Source: Actinobacteria bacterium HGW-Actinobacteria-4 (GTDB lineage Bacteria; Actinomycetota; Actinomycetes; Actinomycetales; Demequinaceae). From it: a stretch of 64,000 nucleotides of DNA. Positions 1-8,751 of this stretch are shown one piece after another. Every line of letters starts with the position of its first letter. The stretch's first letter is position 1. Position numbers and translations under genes: made by a program. The notes beneath the pieces are model-generated. The model was given only the letters and a program-made list of their open reading frames with translations. It made no database searches and was not told where the DNA came from. The stretch lies in contig PHEW01000008.1 in the NCBI GenBank assembly GCA_002841315.1, positions 1-64,000 of the forward strand, written 5' to 3'.

Positions 1-50
1 GATCACTAACCGTGCTCTCGACATGACAGCACCCTGACGGACCAGAGTTT

Positions 51-150
51 CCTATGTCTTGAGACATCAGTTGCCTATGTCCTGAGACCAGACACTGTCG
101 GGGGCACTTTGTGATGTCTCGGGTCATCGTTTACAGATGTCTCACGAGTC
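51..150. repeat. Repeated ATGTCT/AGACAT motifs, possible IS481-type element end
   Basis: Two direct copies of CCTATGTCyTGAGACm lie at 51-66 and 74-89. The first contains the near-palindrome ATGTCTTGAGACAT (54-67). Two more ATGTCTC half sites follow at 114-120 and 137-143. Clusters of this motif are known at the ends of IS481-family elements in actinobacteria. No transposase is visible because the window starts here, so this could equally be a regulator binding cluster upstream of the patatin gene. Confidence 0.35.
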
Positions 151-198
151 GCGCACCCCGGCTCGGCACACGGCACCTCTCTCCGTCGTTACCTAGCC

Positions 199-993
199 AT
201 GAGACTTCGCCGTCGCCACTCGCCAGACGATCTCCGCTATGTCCAGCCACTGGGCCTCGCACTGGGCGGCGGCGGCGTCCTTGGCGCAGCCCACGTGGGC
301 GTCCTCCAAGTGCTGAAGGAACGCGGCATCGAGCCCACTATCGTGACGGGCACCTCCGCGGGTGCCGCAATCGGCGCGGCCTACGCAGCGCAGATGGATC
401 CGTACGCGCTTGCGGACAAGGTCGTGATTGCCAAGTGGGAGAACTTCGGCACGATCGCCAAGAGTCCTGGGCTCGGCGTGCTTGAGTCCGCAGGGCTGCG
501 GCGAACCATCGACCTCCTGGGTGGGGACCGGCTCATCGAGGATCTCCCCGTGCGCTACGGAGCAGTCGCCACCGATCTCCTCACCCGCGAGTCCGTCCTC
601 ATTGAGAGCGGGAGCTTGGCCGATGCTGTGGCGGCTTCCATTGCGGTGCCAGGGCTGTTCCGTCCCGCCAAAGCAGAAGGACGGATCCTCGTGGACGGTG
701 GGCTGGTGCAGAACCTACCGATCGAGGCCGCCTTTGGGATGGGGGCGCAGCACGTGATCGCGGTGCGGCTTGCCCCCGAGTGGGACCTGCTCCCTCAGTT
801 CCGCACGAGCGTCGAAGTCCACGAGTGGGAACTGCGCGATGACGTCACGTTGATCCACCCCAAGGTGGGCGAGCACTCGCAGTGGGTGCCGCGGGACACC
901 GGCGAACTGATCCAGTTGGGAAGGGTTGCCGCGGAACACGCCCTCGATGACTACCCAGTCATCGCGCCAGGACCCACCCGCGCCGGCCCCTAG
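199..993 (+). CDS. Patatin-like phospholipase (RssA-type)
   Basis: A 264-residue cytoplasmic serine hydrolase of the patatin family, which hydrolyses acyl ester bonds of lipids with a Ser-Asp dyad. The oxyanion-hole glycine run is at residues 23-26 (GGGG), the nucleophile elbow GTSAG at 51-55 puts the catalytic serine at 53, and the partner aspartate sits in DGG at 166-168. The length fits the short bacterial RssA/YlbK group. There is no signal peptide. It is monocistronic and converges on ald, with the two stop codons overlapping by 4 bp. The natural lipid substrate cannot be told from sequence. Confidence 0.88.
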   Translation: MRLRRRHSPDDLRYVQPLGLALGGGGVLGAAHVGVLQVLKERGIEPTIVTGTSAGAAIGAAYAAQMDPYALADKVVIAKWENFGTIAKSPGLGVLESAGLRRTIDLLGGDRLIEDLPVRYGAVATDLLTRESVLIESGSLADAVAASIAVPGLFRPAKAEGRILVDGGLVQNLPIEAAFGMGAQHVIAVRLAPEWDLLPQFRTSVEVHEWELRDDVTLIHPKVGEHSQWVPRDTGELIQLGRVAAEHALDDYPVIAPGPTRAGP

Positions 994-2102
994 CCCGCTC
1001 GAGGCAGGTCCGGGAACGCCTCCGCAATCGCGGGATGGCGCACCTGTCCCCCGGCGACGTTGAGACCCAGGGCAAGGGCAGCATCGGCCGCAACTGCTCC
1101 CTCCCAACCGCCAGCAAGCGCCTCCACATAGGGCAGCGTCGCATTGGTCAGTGCATGAGTCGAGGTCACGCCCACCGCACCCGGCATGTTCGCCACGCAG
1201 TACATCAATGAGTTGGCGACTCGGAACACGGGATCGTCGTGGGTGGTGGGACGTGAGTCCTCGAAGCACCCGCCCTGGTCGATGGCGATGTCCACCAGCA
1301 CCGACCCGTGCGGCATACGCGCCACCATCTCGCTCGTGACCACCACCGGTGCGCGCCGCCCCGGCACCAGTACCGCACCAATCACGAGGTCACTCTCGAT
1401 CACCTCGCGCTCGACGGCTTCATGAGTGGACACCTCCGTCCGCACCCGGCCCGTGTGCCGGTATGCCTTGTCGACGGAGCGCAAGCGGTCCTCGGCGAGG
1501 TCCAGCACAGCCACGCGCGCGCCCATCGCCACCGCCTGGTCGAGCGCCTGGGTGCCTGCAACCCCTGCCCCGATGACCGTCACCCGCGCGCCGTCAACGG
1601 CTGCGACATCCCCAGCTCCTGGAACCCCAGACAGCAGCACACCGCGCCCGCCCTGTGAACTCAGCAAGTGGTAGGCACCCGCGAGCGCCGCGAGGCGACC
1701 CGCGACCACACTCATGGGGGTCAGCAGTGGCAATGAACCGTCAGCGAGTTGAACGGTGTCATACGAGAACCCTGTGGTCCCCGCCGAAACGAGCGCCTCA
1801 GCCAACGCCCGGTCCGCGCTGAGGTGCAAGAACGTGAATAAGGTCTGGCCGGCGAGCAATGGGTACTCGCTCGGTACGGGCTCCTTCACCTTCAGCACCA
1901 GATCGCTCGCCCACGCTTGCTGCGCGGTGACGATGGCCGCGCCAGCATCCGCGTACGCGGCGTCCTGCATCATCGAGCCGAGCCCCGCACCTTCTTGCAC
2001 CACCACGCTATGGCCAGCTGCCACCAGGCTCGCAGCGCCAGCGGGCGTCAGTGCCACTCGCGTCTCACGGTTCTTGATCTCTGTAGGAACACCGATGCGC
2101 AT
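990..2102 (-). CDS. ald: Alanine dehydrogenase
   Basis: A 370-residue NAD-dependent L-alanine dehydrogenase that interconverts L-alanine and pyruvate plus ammonia. The N-terminus MRIGVPTEIKNRETRVALTP is the family signature for the pyruvate-binding domain. The substrate-domain histidine is in FTFLHLS near residue 93, the NAD-binding Rossmann loop is VIGAGVAG near 176-183, and the catalytic aspartate region reads DIAIDQGGC. The length equals the usual family length. It is transcribed alone. An upstream 250-bp gap on the other side of the start carries no gene I can support. Confidence 0.95.
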   Translation of the reverse strand: MRIGVPTEIKNRETRVALTPAGAASLVAAGHSVVVQEGAGLGSMMQDAAYADAGAAIVTAQQAWASDLVLKVKEPVPSEYPLLAGQTLFTFLHLSADRALAEALVSAGTTGFSYDTVQLADGSLPLLTPMSVVAGRLAALAGAYHLLSSQGGRGVLLSGVPGAGDVAAVDGARVTVIGAGVAGTQALDQAVAMGARVAVLDLAEDRLRSVDKAYRHTGRVRTEVSTHEAVEREVIESDLVIGAVLVPGRRAPVVVTSEMVARMPHGSVLVDIAIDQGGCFEDSRPTTHDDPVFRVANSLMYCVANMPGAVGVTSTHALTNATLPYVEALAGGWEGAVAADAALALGLNVAGGQVRHPAIAEAFPDLPRAG

Positions 2103-2355
2103 GGGCGCCTCCTCACTCAGGACTCCTCCATCATGGACCCACGCCTAGTCCGCACGCCGTTTCAGCGCGCTCAGCCGATTACTTTGGTGCGCGCGAGAGA
2201 GATCCCCCTAGTAGACGCATGGGGTAATCCCCTGAGCGAGGGATGCCCACGTTCACCCTTGCGCGCGATGCGGCGCGCCGAGCCCCCGGAGTAGCGTCGT
2301 AGGTGTTGAAGCACGTCCGCATCACCACAGCCACATTTCCCAAGGAGCCCGCACC

Positions 2356-3204
2356 ATGACCCGCACCACTTCGATTGTCGCCGCAGCCATCGCGGCCGTC
2401 CTCGCGTCCTCACTCGCAGGGTGCGGCGTCCTTGACCAGCCACTTCTCAACGACAGCGCCTTGAGCGGCGCCGCCACCACGCAGCAGCGCGCCGCCACCG
2501 GCTTCACCGGCATCGAGGTTCGCGGCTCCGGCAACCTGACCGTTGAGGCGGGACCGGACTTCTCTGTCACTGTCACCACAGACTCCGGGTTGCAGGACTA
2601 CGTCACCACCACCGTCAAGAACAACACGTTGGTGATCCACCAGAAGTTCTCTTGGCTTGGCACGACGCCGAACATCGAGTACACCGTCACGCTCCCTGAA
2701 CTCCACGCGCTGGCACTCGCGGGCTCGGGCAACATCACCGCGACGGGAGTGGACACGGACCGCTTGCGGCTCGAATCTGCCGGTAGCGGCACCATCACAG
2801 CCATGGGAACGGCCACCCGAGTGAACGCTGAGCTCGCCGGATCGGGCGGGATCAACCTGTCCGGCTTGGAGGTCCAGCACGCCATCGTCGAGATTGCCGG
2901 TAGCGGCAAGGCGCTGGTGCAAGCCCAAGACTCCCTTGAGGTGTCGATAGCGGGCTCGGGCGATGTCACCGCCAAGGGCAGGGTCAACACGCTCGCAGTG
3001 AGCATCGCCGGCAGCGGCGACTTCGTGGGTGAGGACCTGGTCGCTCGCCAAGCAGACATCAGCATCGCAGGGTCGGGGAACGTGTCCGCTGGCGTGCGGA
3101 CCAAGCTCGTTGTTTCGATTGTCGGTAGCGGGGACGTTGTCTACTTCGGATCGCCAGAGATAGAGTTCGAGAAGGTGGGCAGCGGCAAGGTCACTGCCGG
3201 CTAG
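2356..3204 (+). CDS. Head-GIN (DUF2807) domain lipoprotein
   Basis: A 282-residue secreted lipoprotein. The signal peptide ends in the lipobox LAGC with the lipidated cysteine at residue 23. The rest is a parallel beta-solenoid of the putative auto-transporter adhesin head-GIN type: the motif AGSGN or AGSGD recurs about every 18-22 residues from about residue 115 to the end (LAGSGNI, SAGSGTI, LAGSGGI, IAGSGKA, IAGSGDV, IAGSGDF, IAGSGNV, IVGSGDV). Function is unknown; such proteins are exported surface proteins. The next gene begins 24 bp downstream, so the two may be cotranscribed. Confidence 0.85.
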   Translation: MTRTTSIVAAAIAAVLASSLAGCGVLDQPLLNDSALSGAATTQQRAATGFTGIEVRGSGNLTVEAGPDFSVTVTTDSGLQDYVTTTVKNNTLVIHQKFSWLGTTPNIEYTVTLPELHALALAGSGNITATGVDTDRLRLESAGSGTITAMGTATRVNAELAGSGGINLSGLEVQHAIVEIAGSGKALVQAQDSLEVSIAGSGDVTAKGRVNTLAVSIAGSGDFVGEDLVARQADISIAGSGNVSAGVRTKLVVSIVGSGDVVYFGSPEIEFEKVGSGKVTAG

Positions 3205-3228
3205 GGGAGCCGTCTGAAGGAGCCGTAC

Positions 3229-4248
3229 ATGACCACCACACCAATTGCCGATGCCGTCCATGCCCAGCACGCGAGGCTTCCGTTCACCGGCGTGGTCCAC
3301 GTGGCAACACCAGATACCACCCTGGTGGCGGAGGCGTTCGGTATGGCTGATCGCGCGAACAAGCGGCCCAACACAGTGGACACGCGTTTCCCGACAGCGT
3401 CCGGCACCAAGATCTTCACCGCGGTGGCGGTGGCGTCGCTTGTGGACGCCGGCAAACTCGCGTTCGATGCTTGCCTTACCGACCTGATTGACGCAGACCT
3501 GCCCCACTTCGACCCTGCGATCACCGTGGAGCAGTTGCTCACTCACACCGCAGGCAACCCCGACTACTTTGACGAAGAGTTCGAGGACGACTACGCCGCG
3601 CTGTGGGCCGATCGCCCCACCCACACCGTCCGGCGCCCCGCCGACTTCCTGCCGATGTTCGCGCACCTTGAGCAGAAGTTCACGCCTGGCGAGCGATACG
3701 CCTACTCCAACGGCGGGTTCATCTTGTTGGGGCTGGTCATCGAGGCCGTCTCCGGACAGGAGTACACGGAGTATGTCCAGGCCCATGTGTTCGACAAAGC
3801 CGGGATGGCAGGCTCCGGCTTCTTCGCCTTGGACTGCCTGCCGGCGCGTTGCGCAAACGGCTACCTCGATGAGGACTCGGATCAGACCAACATCTTCTCG
3901 GTGCCTGTCATCGGTGGTGCCGACGGCGGCGCGCTCACCACTGCTGCTGACATGGATCGCTTCTGGCGCGCTTTGCTCGACGGCACGCTCCTGTCCCCCG
4001 CGATCCGAGACCAGATGCTCGCCGACCGCGTTGTCACTGACGACGATCGCTTTCACTACGGATACGGCGTATACATGGCCGGAGAGGGCGAGTCTCGTGC
4101 CTACTCCGTGGTTGGCGAAGACCCCGGCGTGTCCATGGCATCGGCAATCCTCCCCACTTCCGGCACTGTCATGACATTGCTATGCAACACCGACAGCGCC
4201 GCCTGGGAGATGCGCCGCGTGGTGGCGGCTGCGCTCAACACCCCCTGA
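3229..4248 (+). CDS. Serine hydrolase, class C beta-lactamase/D-Ala-D-Ala peptidase fold
   Basis: A 339-residue protein of the beta-lactamase-related serine hydrolase family (EstB/LpqF-like). The SxxK catalytic motif is SGTK at residues 58-61 and the YxN motif is YSN at 159-161. A late HxG-like segment lies near ALNTP and is not clear. There is no signal peptide, which argues for a cytoplasmic esterase or peptidase rather than a secreted beta-lactamase. It follows the head-GIN lipoprotein by 24 bp, with a purine-rich GAAGGAG at 3217-3223 as ribosome binding site. Confidence 0.85.
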   Translation: MTTTPIADAVHAQHARLPFTGVVHVATPDTTLVAEAFGMADRANKRPNTVDTRFPTASGTKIFTAVAVASLVDAGKLAFDACLTDLIDADLPHFDPAITVEQLLTHTAGNPDYFDEEFEDDYAALWADRPTHTVRRPADFLPMFAHLEQKFTPGERYAYSNGGFILLGLVIEAVSGQEYTEYVQAHVFDKAGMAGSGFFALDCLPARCANGYLDEDSDQTNIFSVPVIGGADGGALTTAADMDRFWRALLDGTLLSPAIRDQMLADRVVTDDDRFHYGYGVYMAGEGESRAYSVVGEDPGVSMASAILPTSGTVMTLLCNTDSAAWEMRRVVAAALNTP

Positions 4249-4261
4249 CCCGCACGCCCTC

Positions 4262-4267
4262 TAGGCT
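4262..4267 (+). promoter_or_regulatory. -10 box for leaderless alpha-galactosidase mRNA
   Basis: TAGGCT is followed by only 6 nt before the ATG at 4274 and there is no Shine-Dalgarno sequence. This is the usual geometry of a leaderless actinobacterial transcript beginning at the start codon. Confidence 0.5.
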
Positions 4268-4273
4268 GGCGAT

Positions 4274-6559
4274 ATGAGCGATCTCACTTCGACTACCGTC
4301 CACCTGCGCGCCGCTGGGGTCTCCCTGGTGGTGGATGTGTCCCAGCACCGCCTACCGCGGATCGTGCACTGGGGTGAGGACCTGGGCGACCTCGACGAGG
4401 TCGCGCTTTCCGCACTCATGATCGCGTCCACCGAACCCAGCGTGGGCGGCGAGCTCGACGCCCGCTACCCGGTCGCCATCCTGCCCGAACACTCATGGGG
4501 GTGGATGGGGACGCCTGGCCTCAGCGGCCACCGCGACGGGCGCGATCACTCCACGCGCTTCGACGTCTCAACAGTCGATCTGACGGCCAGCGGCAACACC
4601 ACGGGCCAGGAACCCGCAACGCAGCGACTCACCGTTCAGGCGGCCGATGCCGTGGCGCAGTTGGACCTGGCGCTCACCATCGAGATGCTCGGCTCAGGCT
4701 TGGTGCGCGCACGGGCGTCAGTGACCTCGACGGGGCACGGCTCGAGCGGGGTACTCGGCGCGGGTGACGCGGGCTCAGGCGAGGTGGCGGAGTCACCCAG
4801 GGTCGCTCCCTACACTCTCGACGGATTGCACCTCATGTTCCCAGTCCCCCGCGAGGCGACTGAACTGCTGGACTTCACGGGCCGCTGGATTCGCGAGCGC
4901 ACCCCGCAGCGAGCCGCCTTCAGCGTTGGCGCTCATGTCAGGGAGGCGAGGCGCGGCAAGCCTGGCCATGACTCCGCCTTTGTGGTGTCCGCCGGCCAAC
5001 CAGGATTTGGGTTCCGGCGCGGCCAGGTGTGGTCCACTCACGTGGCGTGGTCGGGCAACTCGCGAACCATCGCCGAACGCACTAACGCAGGTGTGGGCCT
5101 GGTGGGCGGCGGCGAACTGATGTTCCCCGGCGAGGTACAGCTGGCGGTCGGTGAGACCTACCAGGGTCCGTGGGTGTACGGGTCCTACGGAGATGGCCTC
5201 GATCAGATGAGTTCTCGATTCCACCGGTACCTGCGCTCGCGCCCGGATCACCCTCACCGCCCGCGTCCGGTGATCGTCAACACCTGGGAGGCGGTTTACT
5301 TTGACCACGACCACGCCAAGCTCTACGCGCTGGCGGATGCAGCAGCTGAGGTAGGTGCCGAACGGTTCGTGTTGGACGACGGTTGGTTCAATCACCGCCG
5401 CTCCGACAACGCCGGGCTGGGCGACTGGTACGTGGACCGTGACGTCTACCCCGAAGGACTGGGGCCGCTCGCTGACTATGTGCGCAGCAAGGGAATGGAG
5501 TTTGGGCTGTGGGTGGAGCCGGAGATGATCAATCCCGATTCGGACCTGGCGCGCTTGCATCCCGAGTGGATCGCGCAACCTACGCCGCGTCCTGCCACCG
5601 CGCACGGCGGCGGTCGGTTGCCGCTCGAGGCGCGCCGGCAACAGGTGCTCGACCTCACTCATCCCGAGGCCTACGCGTACATCGCGGAACGCCTCCACGC
5701 GCTGGTTGCTGACATCAAGCCCGCCTATCTCAAGTGGGACCATAACCGCGACCTCCTCGAGGCGGGAAGCACTCTCACCGGCCGGGCCGTGGGCCACCTT
5801 CAGACTCTCGCCTACTACCGACTCCTGGACGGCTTGCGCTCTGCGTTCCCTGGCCTCGAGATTGAGAGCTGCGCAGGGGGCGGCGGACGCGTCGATATCG
5901 AGGTGCTCGAACACGCTCACCGGATATGGACGTCGGATACCAACGACGCCCTCGAGCGCCAGAGGATGCAGCGATACACCGGGCTATTGGTGCCCCCGGA
6001 GATGATGGGCGCACACATCGGGCCACCCACGGCACACACCACTGGTCGCACTCAGACCTTGGACTTCCGCGCGGGCACCGCGATCTGGGGCCACCTGGGG
6101 ATCGAATGGAATGTGGCTGGGCCGGAAGCGTCCGAGCCGGCGACCAGGGCCGCACTCAGCGCGTGGGTGGCACTCTACAAACAGTTCCGTCAGCTGTTGC
6201 ACACAGGGACAGTGGTGCGCTCCGACCTGCCCGTGACCGGGCGCGTACTCCACGGGGTGGTCGCGCCGGACCTATCGGAGGCTCTGTATTGCTTCGCCTC
6301 GACAGATTCTGTAGCCGAGTCTCCCACCGGACAGATCTGTCTCGAAGGACTCGACCCCGCGGTCACCTACCGAGTGTCACATGTGGGTCCGCTCACGTTG
6401 AGCGAATCGGGTAGCCGCGCGGTGCCACCGTGGTGGAGTGCAGCCGATGCCGGCGGGCCAGTTGAGCTCAGCGGCCACGTGCTCGCGACTCACGGCATTC
6501 AGGCACCGGGTCTGTTCCCTGAAGAGGTGGCCCTCATCCACCTGGTTCGCGCTGCCTAA
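4274..6559 (+). CDS. Alpha-galactosidase, GH36
   Basis: A 761-residue intracellular glycoside hydrolase of family 36 that releases alpha-linked galactose from oligosaccharides such as raffinose or melibiose. It has the N-terminal beta-supersandwich domain, a central TIM barrel and a C-terminal beta domain. The nucleophile aspartate lies in LKWDHNRD (D489), the acid/base aspartate in WTSDTND (D555), and the SCAGGGGRVD and LDDGWF motifs are present. The length agrees with bacterial GH36 enzymes of about 700-750 residues. There is no signal peptide, so the substrate must be imported. The start is supported by the leaderless promoter just upstream. Confidence 0.93.
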   Translation: MSDLTSTTVHLRAAGVSLVVDVSQHRLPRIVHWGEDLGDLDEVALSALMIASTEPSVGGELDARYPVAILPEHSWGWMGTPGLSGHRDGRDHSTRFDVSTVDLTASGNTTGQEPATQRLTVQAADAVAQLDLALTIEMLGSGLVRARASVTSTGHGSSGVLGAGDAGSGEVAESPRVAPYTLDGLHLMFPVPREATELLDFTGRWIRERTPQRAAFSVGAHVREARRGKPGHDSAFVVSAGQPGFGFRRGQVWSTHVAWSGNSRTIAERTNAGVGLVGGGELMFPGEVQLAVGETYQGPWVYGSYGDGLDQMSSRFHRYLRSRPDHPHRPRPVIVNTWEAVYFDHDHAKLYALADAAAEVGAERFVLDDGWFNHRRSDNAGLGDWYVDRDVYPEGLGPLADYVRSKGMEFGLWVEPEMINPDSDLARLHPEWIAQPTPRPATAHGGGRLPLEARRQQVLDLTHPEAYAYIAERLHALVADIKPAYLKWDHNRDLLEAGSTLTGRAVGHLQTLAYYRLLDGLRSAFPGLEIESCAGGGGRVDIEVLEHAHRIWTSDTNDALERQRMQRYTGLLVPPEMMGAHIGPPTAHTTGRTQTLDFRAGTAIWGHLGIEWNVAGPEASEPATRAALSAWVALYKQFRQLLHTGTVVRSDLPVTGRVLHGVVAPDLSEALYCFASTDSVAESPTGQICLEGLDPAVTYRVSHVGPLTLSESGSRAVPPWWSAADAGGPVELSGHVLATHGIQAPGLFPEEVALIHLVRAA

Positions 6560-6580
6560 CGAACCTGGACTCACCAGAAG

Positions 6581-6607
6581 TGGGGCAACGCCCCGAGGTG
6601 TGCCCCA
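6581..6607. terminator. Hairpin between convergent genes
   Basis: TGGGGCA (6581-6587) pairs with TGCCCCA (6601-6607), and an alternative short stem GGGGC/GCCCC is nested at 6582-6594. It sits between the convergent alpha-galactosidase and carboxypeptidase genes, where a bidirectional terminator is expected. It lacks a U tract, as is usual in high-GC actinobacteria. Confidence 0.45.
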
Positions 6608-6620
6608 GAACTGAAGGCAC

Positions 6621-7577
6621 CTACGGCGCGGTGGTTCCGGCCGTCGGTTGTGGCGCGGGGTCCGGCTCGGGCTCCGTGGGTGGCGGCGTTGTTGTCGCCG
6701 GCTTGGGAGGTGCTGGGGCGGTGTCAGGGGTGGTGTCGTCGTACACCGCGCCGCCGCCGTCCGCTTCCCAGCCGTTCGATCCGTAGTAGTCCATGGCGTC
6801 CGTACCGGGCTTGTACTCGAAGTGCCACGGCTCAAACTTGCGGGTCTTCGCCCAGTGGGGGTTGACCCATCCCCACGCCGCGCCGTTGTCTTCAATCCAC
6901 TGCTTGGTTTCGCCGCGGTCGTCGCCGCCGCAAAGGTCGAACGCAAGTCCCCACCCGTGCACTGAGGTCCCCGGCGTTGCGGCCAGGAACCCGCGACGGC
7001 GCTTGGTTTCGTATTGCTTTGACAAGGACCGGTAGCCCTCATAGATGCACATGTCCCGGCCAAACTTCAGGTTGAACCGGTGGTTGAGTTCGGCGAGCGC
7101 GACGGCAGCATCGGCACGCAACTGGATGCCGCCCCACAGGGTGCATAGCGCCTCGACATTGAGTTCGCCGTTCCCGCCGGTGGCTTCCACAGTGGGGTCA
7201 CAGTCGGGTAGGTACTGGCTCACCACGTAGCGGTCGTTCACTGCCATGGCGCGCGCTTGTTCGTCGGGCGACGGCAAGGGGAGGAAGCTCGCGGTTAACG
7301 TGGGTCCGTCGCCCAGGATCGCGTGTGCCGTCGAGGGGGCTTCGCCCCGCACAATACCTGCGACGTTATTGATGCCATCCATCGGTGGGGCAATAGTGCC
7401 CATCACGGGGTAGACACCCATCGCCATGCCAAACCCGGCGAGGACTCCGCCTCGGGTGAGCAACTTGCGGCGCCGGTGAGTGACGCGGGTCTGGATTTCG
7501 TGAGTCTCTTCTAGCCGCTTGAGACGGCGAGATTGTACGGACTGCTTGGCGGCAGCCGCGCCTGAGCGCATGCTCAC
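6621..7577 (-). CDS. M15 family D-alanyl-D-alanine carboxypeptidase (VanY-like)
   Basis: A 318-residue membrane-anchored zinc peptidase that trims the terminal D-alanine of peptidoglycan stem peptides. A basic N-terminus is followed by one hydrophobic segment at about residues 45-65. The M15 zinc site is visible as SVHGWGLAFDL (SxHxxGxAxD) and EPWHFEY (PWHFE). The C-terminus is a Pro/Thr/Glu-rich tail of about 40 residues, likely disordered wall-spanning sequence. The start is a GTG at 7577 with GGGGGG upstream; an in-frame ATG at 7571 is also possible. VanY-like here means the fold, and nothing nearby suggests glycopeptide resistance. Confidence 0.88.
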   Translation of the reverse strand: MSMRSGAAAAKQSVQSRRLKRLEETHEIQTRVTHRRRKLLTRGGVLAGFGMAMGVYPVMGTIAPPMDGINNVAGIVRGEAPSTAHAILGDGPTLTASFLPLPSPDEQARAMAVNDRYVVSQYLPDCDPTVEATGGNGELNVEALCTLWGGIQLRADAAVALAELNHRFNLKFGRDMCIYEGYRSLSKQYETKRRRGFLAATPGTSVHGWGLAFDLCGGDDRGETKQWIEDNGAAWGWVNPHWAKTRKFEPWHFEYKPGTDAMDYYGSNGWEADGGGAVYDDTTPDTAPAPPKPATTTPPPTEPEPDPAPQPTAGTTAP

Positions 7578-7716
7578 ATCTGCCCCCCGGAAAGTCGTCC
7601 AGTCATCTCAGAAACCCCTCGATGTGCACTACGCCACGTAAGTGCACCTGCGCCATGGTAACCGATTGGTAACGAAAAGCGCTAGGCCGCCTCGAAAATC
7701 GGCTTGCCGACCCCCA

Positions 7717-8751
7717 TCACGCGCCGCGTTCCATCGAGTCACGGACCTCACCCACCAGTTCCTCGATGATGTCTTCGAGGAACACGAGGCCGATCGCATG
7801 GCCGCCACGTTGCACCGTCGCGACGTGGGCGCCGGACCTGCGCATCAGCGCGAGGACCGCCTCCACCTCAGCGTCGTGGTTCACCGCAGGAAGGTCGCGG
7901 ACCCGCCACGCTTGAATGGGCTCCTCACGCTCACCCGGACGCGCAAACAACACGTCTTTCAGGTGAAGGTATCCCAGGTAGCGACCGTCCTCGGTCACAG
8001 GAATGCGCGAGTACCCGGTGCGTGCCACCACGGCCTCGAAATCGTCAACACTGACGCCAAGCTCCACGGCGCACACCTCAGTTAAGGGCACCATGACGTC
8101 CACGGCAGTCTGATCGGAGAACTCGATCGCTCCCGTGAGCAGGCCTGCGGCGTCGGACAACGTGCCTTCGTCGCTGGACCGCTTGATGATGCCGTGGACC
8201 TCGTCGGCCGTAAATGCGGACGTCACCTCGTCGCGAGGCTCGACGCCCAGCATCCGCAAGATGCCGTTCGCGACCCAGTTCATCACCGCAATCAGCGGAC
8301 GGACCACCTTCGCGATGGCCACAAGCGGGGGTCCAAATATGAGCGCGGCCCGGTCGGGGCTCGACACGGCAGCGTTCTTGGGGACCATCTCGCCGATCAC
8401 CACGTGCAGGCTCACAATGACTGTCAGCGCAATGGCCACCGCCACCGCGTGGGCGGCGGCAGGCGGGAGTCCCAGCGCAACAATGCCAGGCTCCAGCGCG
8501 TGAGCGAGAGCCGGCTCAGCGACCACGCCCAACGAGACCGAGCACACAGTGATGCCCAATTGTGCGCAGGCCAGCATCAGCGAGACATTTTCCATGGCCC
8601 ACAGAACCGTCTTCGCGGCCCGCGAGCCGGCATCGGCCAATGGCTCTATTGAGCTTCGACGCGCGGAGATCACCGCGAACTCCGCGCCTACAAAGAAGGC
8701 GTTGGCGAGCAACAGCCCCACCACGAGTGCGATCATCGGGACGCTCATCAA
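7717..8751 (-). CDS. CNNM/CorC-type transporter (hemolysin family), short paralogue
   Basis: A 344-residue membrane protein with an N-terminal DUF21 (CNNM) domain of about 4 helices (residues 1-170) and a tandem CBS pair (about 200-325). The CBS region includes SRIPVTEDGRYLGYLHLKDVL and VFLEDIIEELVGEVRD. Family members are thought to move Mg2+ or Na+, despite the historical hemolysin label. It lacks the C-terminal CorC_HlyC domain present in its upstream partner. Its ATG overlaps the stop of that partner by 4 bp (ATGA), so the two are translationally coupled and probably work as a pair. Confidence 0.88.
   Translation of the reverse strand: MMSVPMIALVVGLLLANAFFVGAEFAVISARRSSIEPLADAGSRAAKTVLWAMENVSLMLACAQLGITVCSVSLGVVAEPALAHALEPGIVALGLPPAAAHAVAVAIALTVIVSLHVVIGEMVPKNAAVSSPDRAALIFGPPLVAIAKVVRPLIAVMNWVANGILRMLGVEPRDEVTSAFTADEVHGIIKRSSDEGTLSDAAGLLTGAIEFSDQTAVDVMVPLTEVCAVELGVSVDDFEAVVARTGYSRIPVTEDGRYLGYLHLKDVLFARPGEREEPIQAWRVRDLPAVNHDAEVEAVLALMRRSGAHVATVQRGGHAIGLVFLEDIIEELVGEVRDSMERGA

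Noticed and set aside
2700-3180. Tandem DNA repeat or CRISPR-like array
   Set aside because: The periodicity is due to the AGSGN protein repeats of the head-GIN solenoid; there are no identical repeats with unique spacers.
2410-4056. 548-codon open frame on the minus strand
   Set aside because: It lies opposite the head-GIN lipoprotein and serine hydrolase genes, which have signal peptide, motifs and ribosome sites; the antisense frame has no recognisable motif and is a high-GC artefact.
4793-5920. 375-codon open frame on the minus strand
   Set aside because: It is antisense to the catalytic core of the GH36 enzyme and has no family features.
6621-7577. Vancomycin resistance gene reading of the VanY-like protein
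   Set aside because: No vanA, vanH, vanX or vanRS genes are near; M15 carboxypeptidases are normal wall enzymes.
7578-7716. Possible riboswitch (ydaO type) upstream of the D,D-carboxypeptidase gene
   Set aside because: Cell-wall peptidases often have such leaders, and repeated GGTAAC and GTGCAC elements caught the eye, but I could not match the conserved core, so no feature is claimed.
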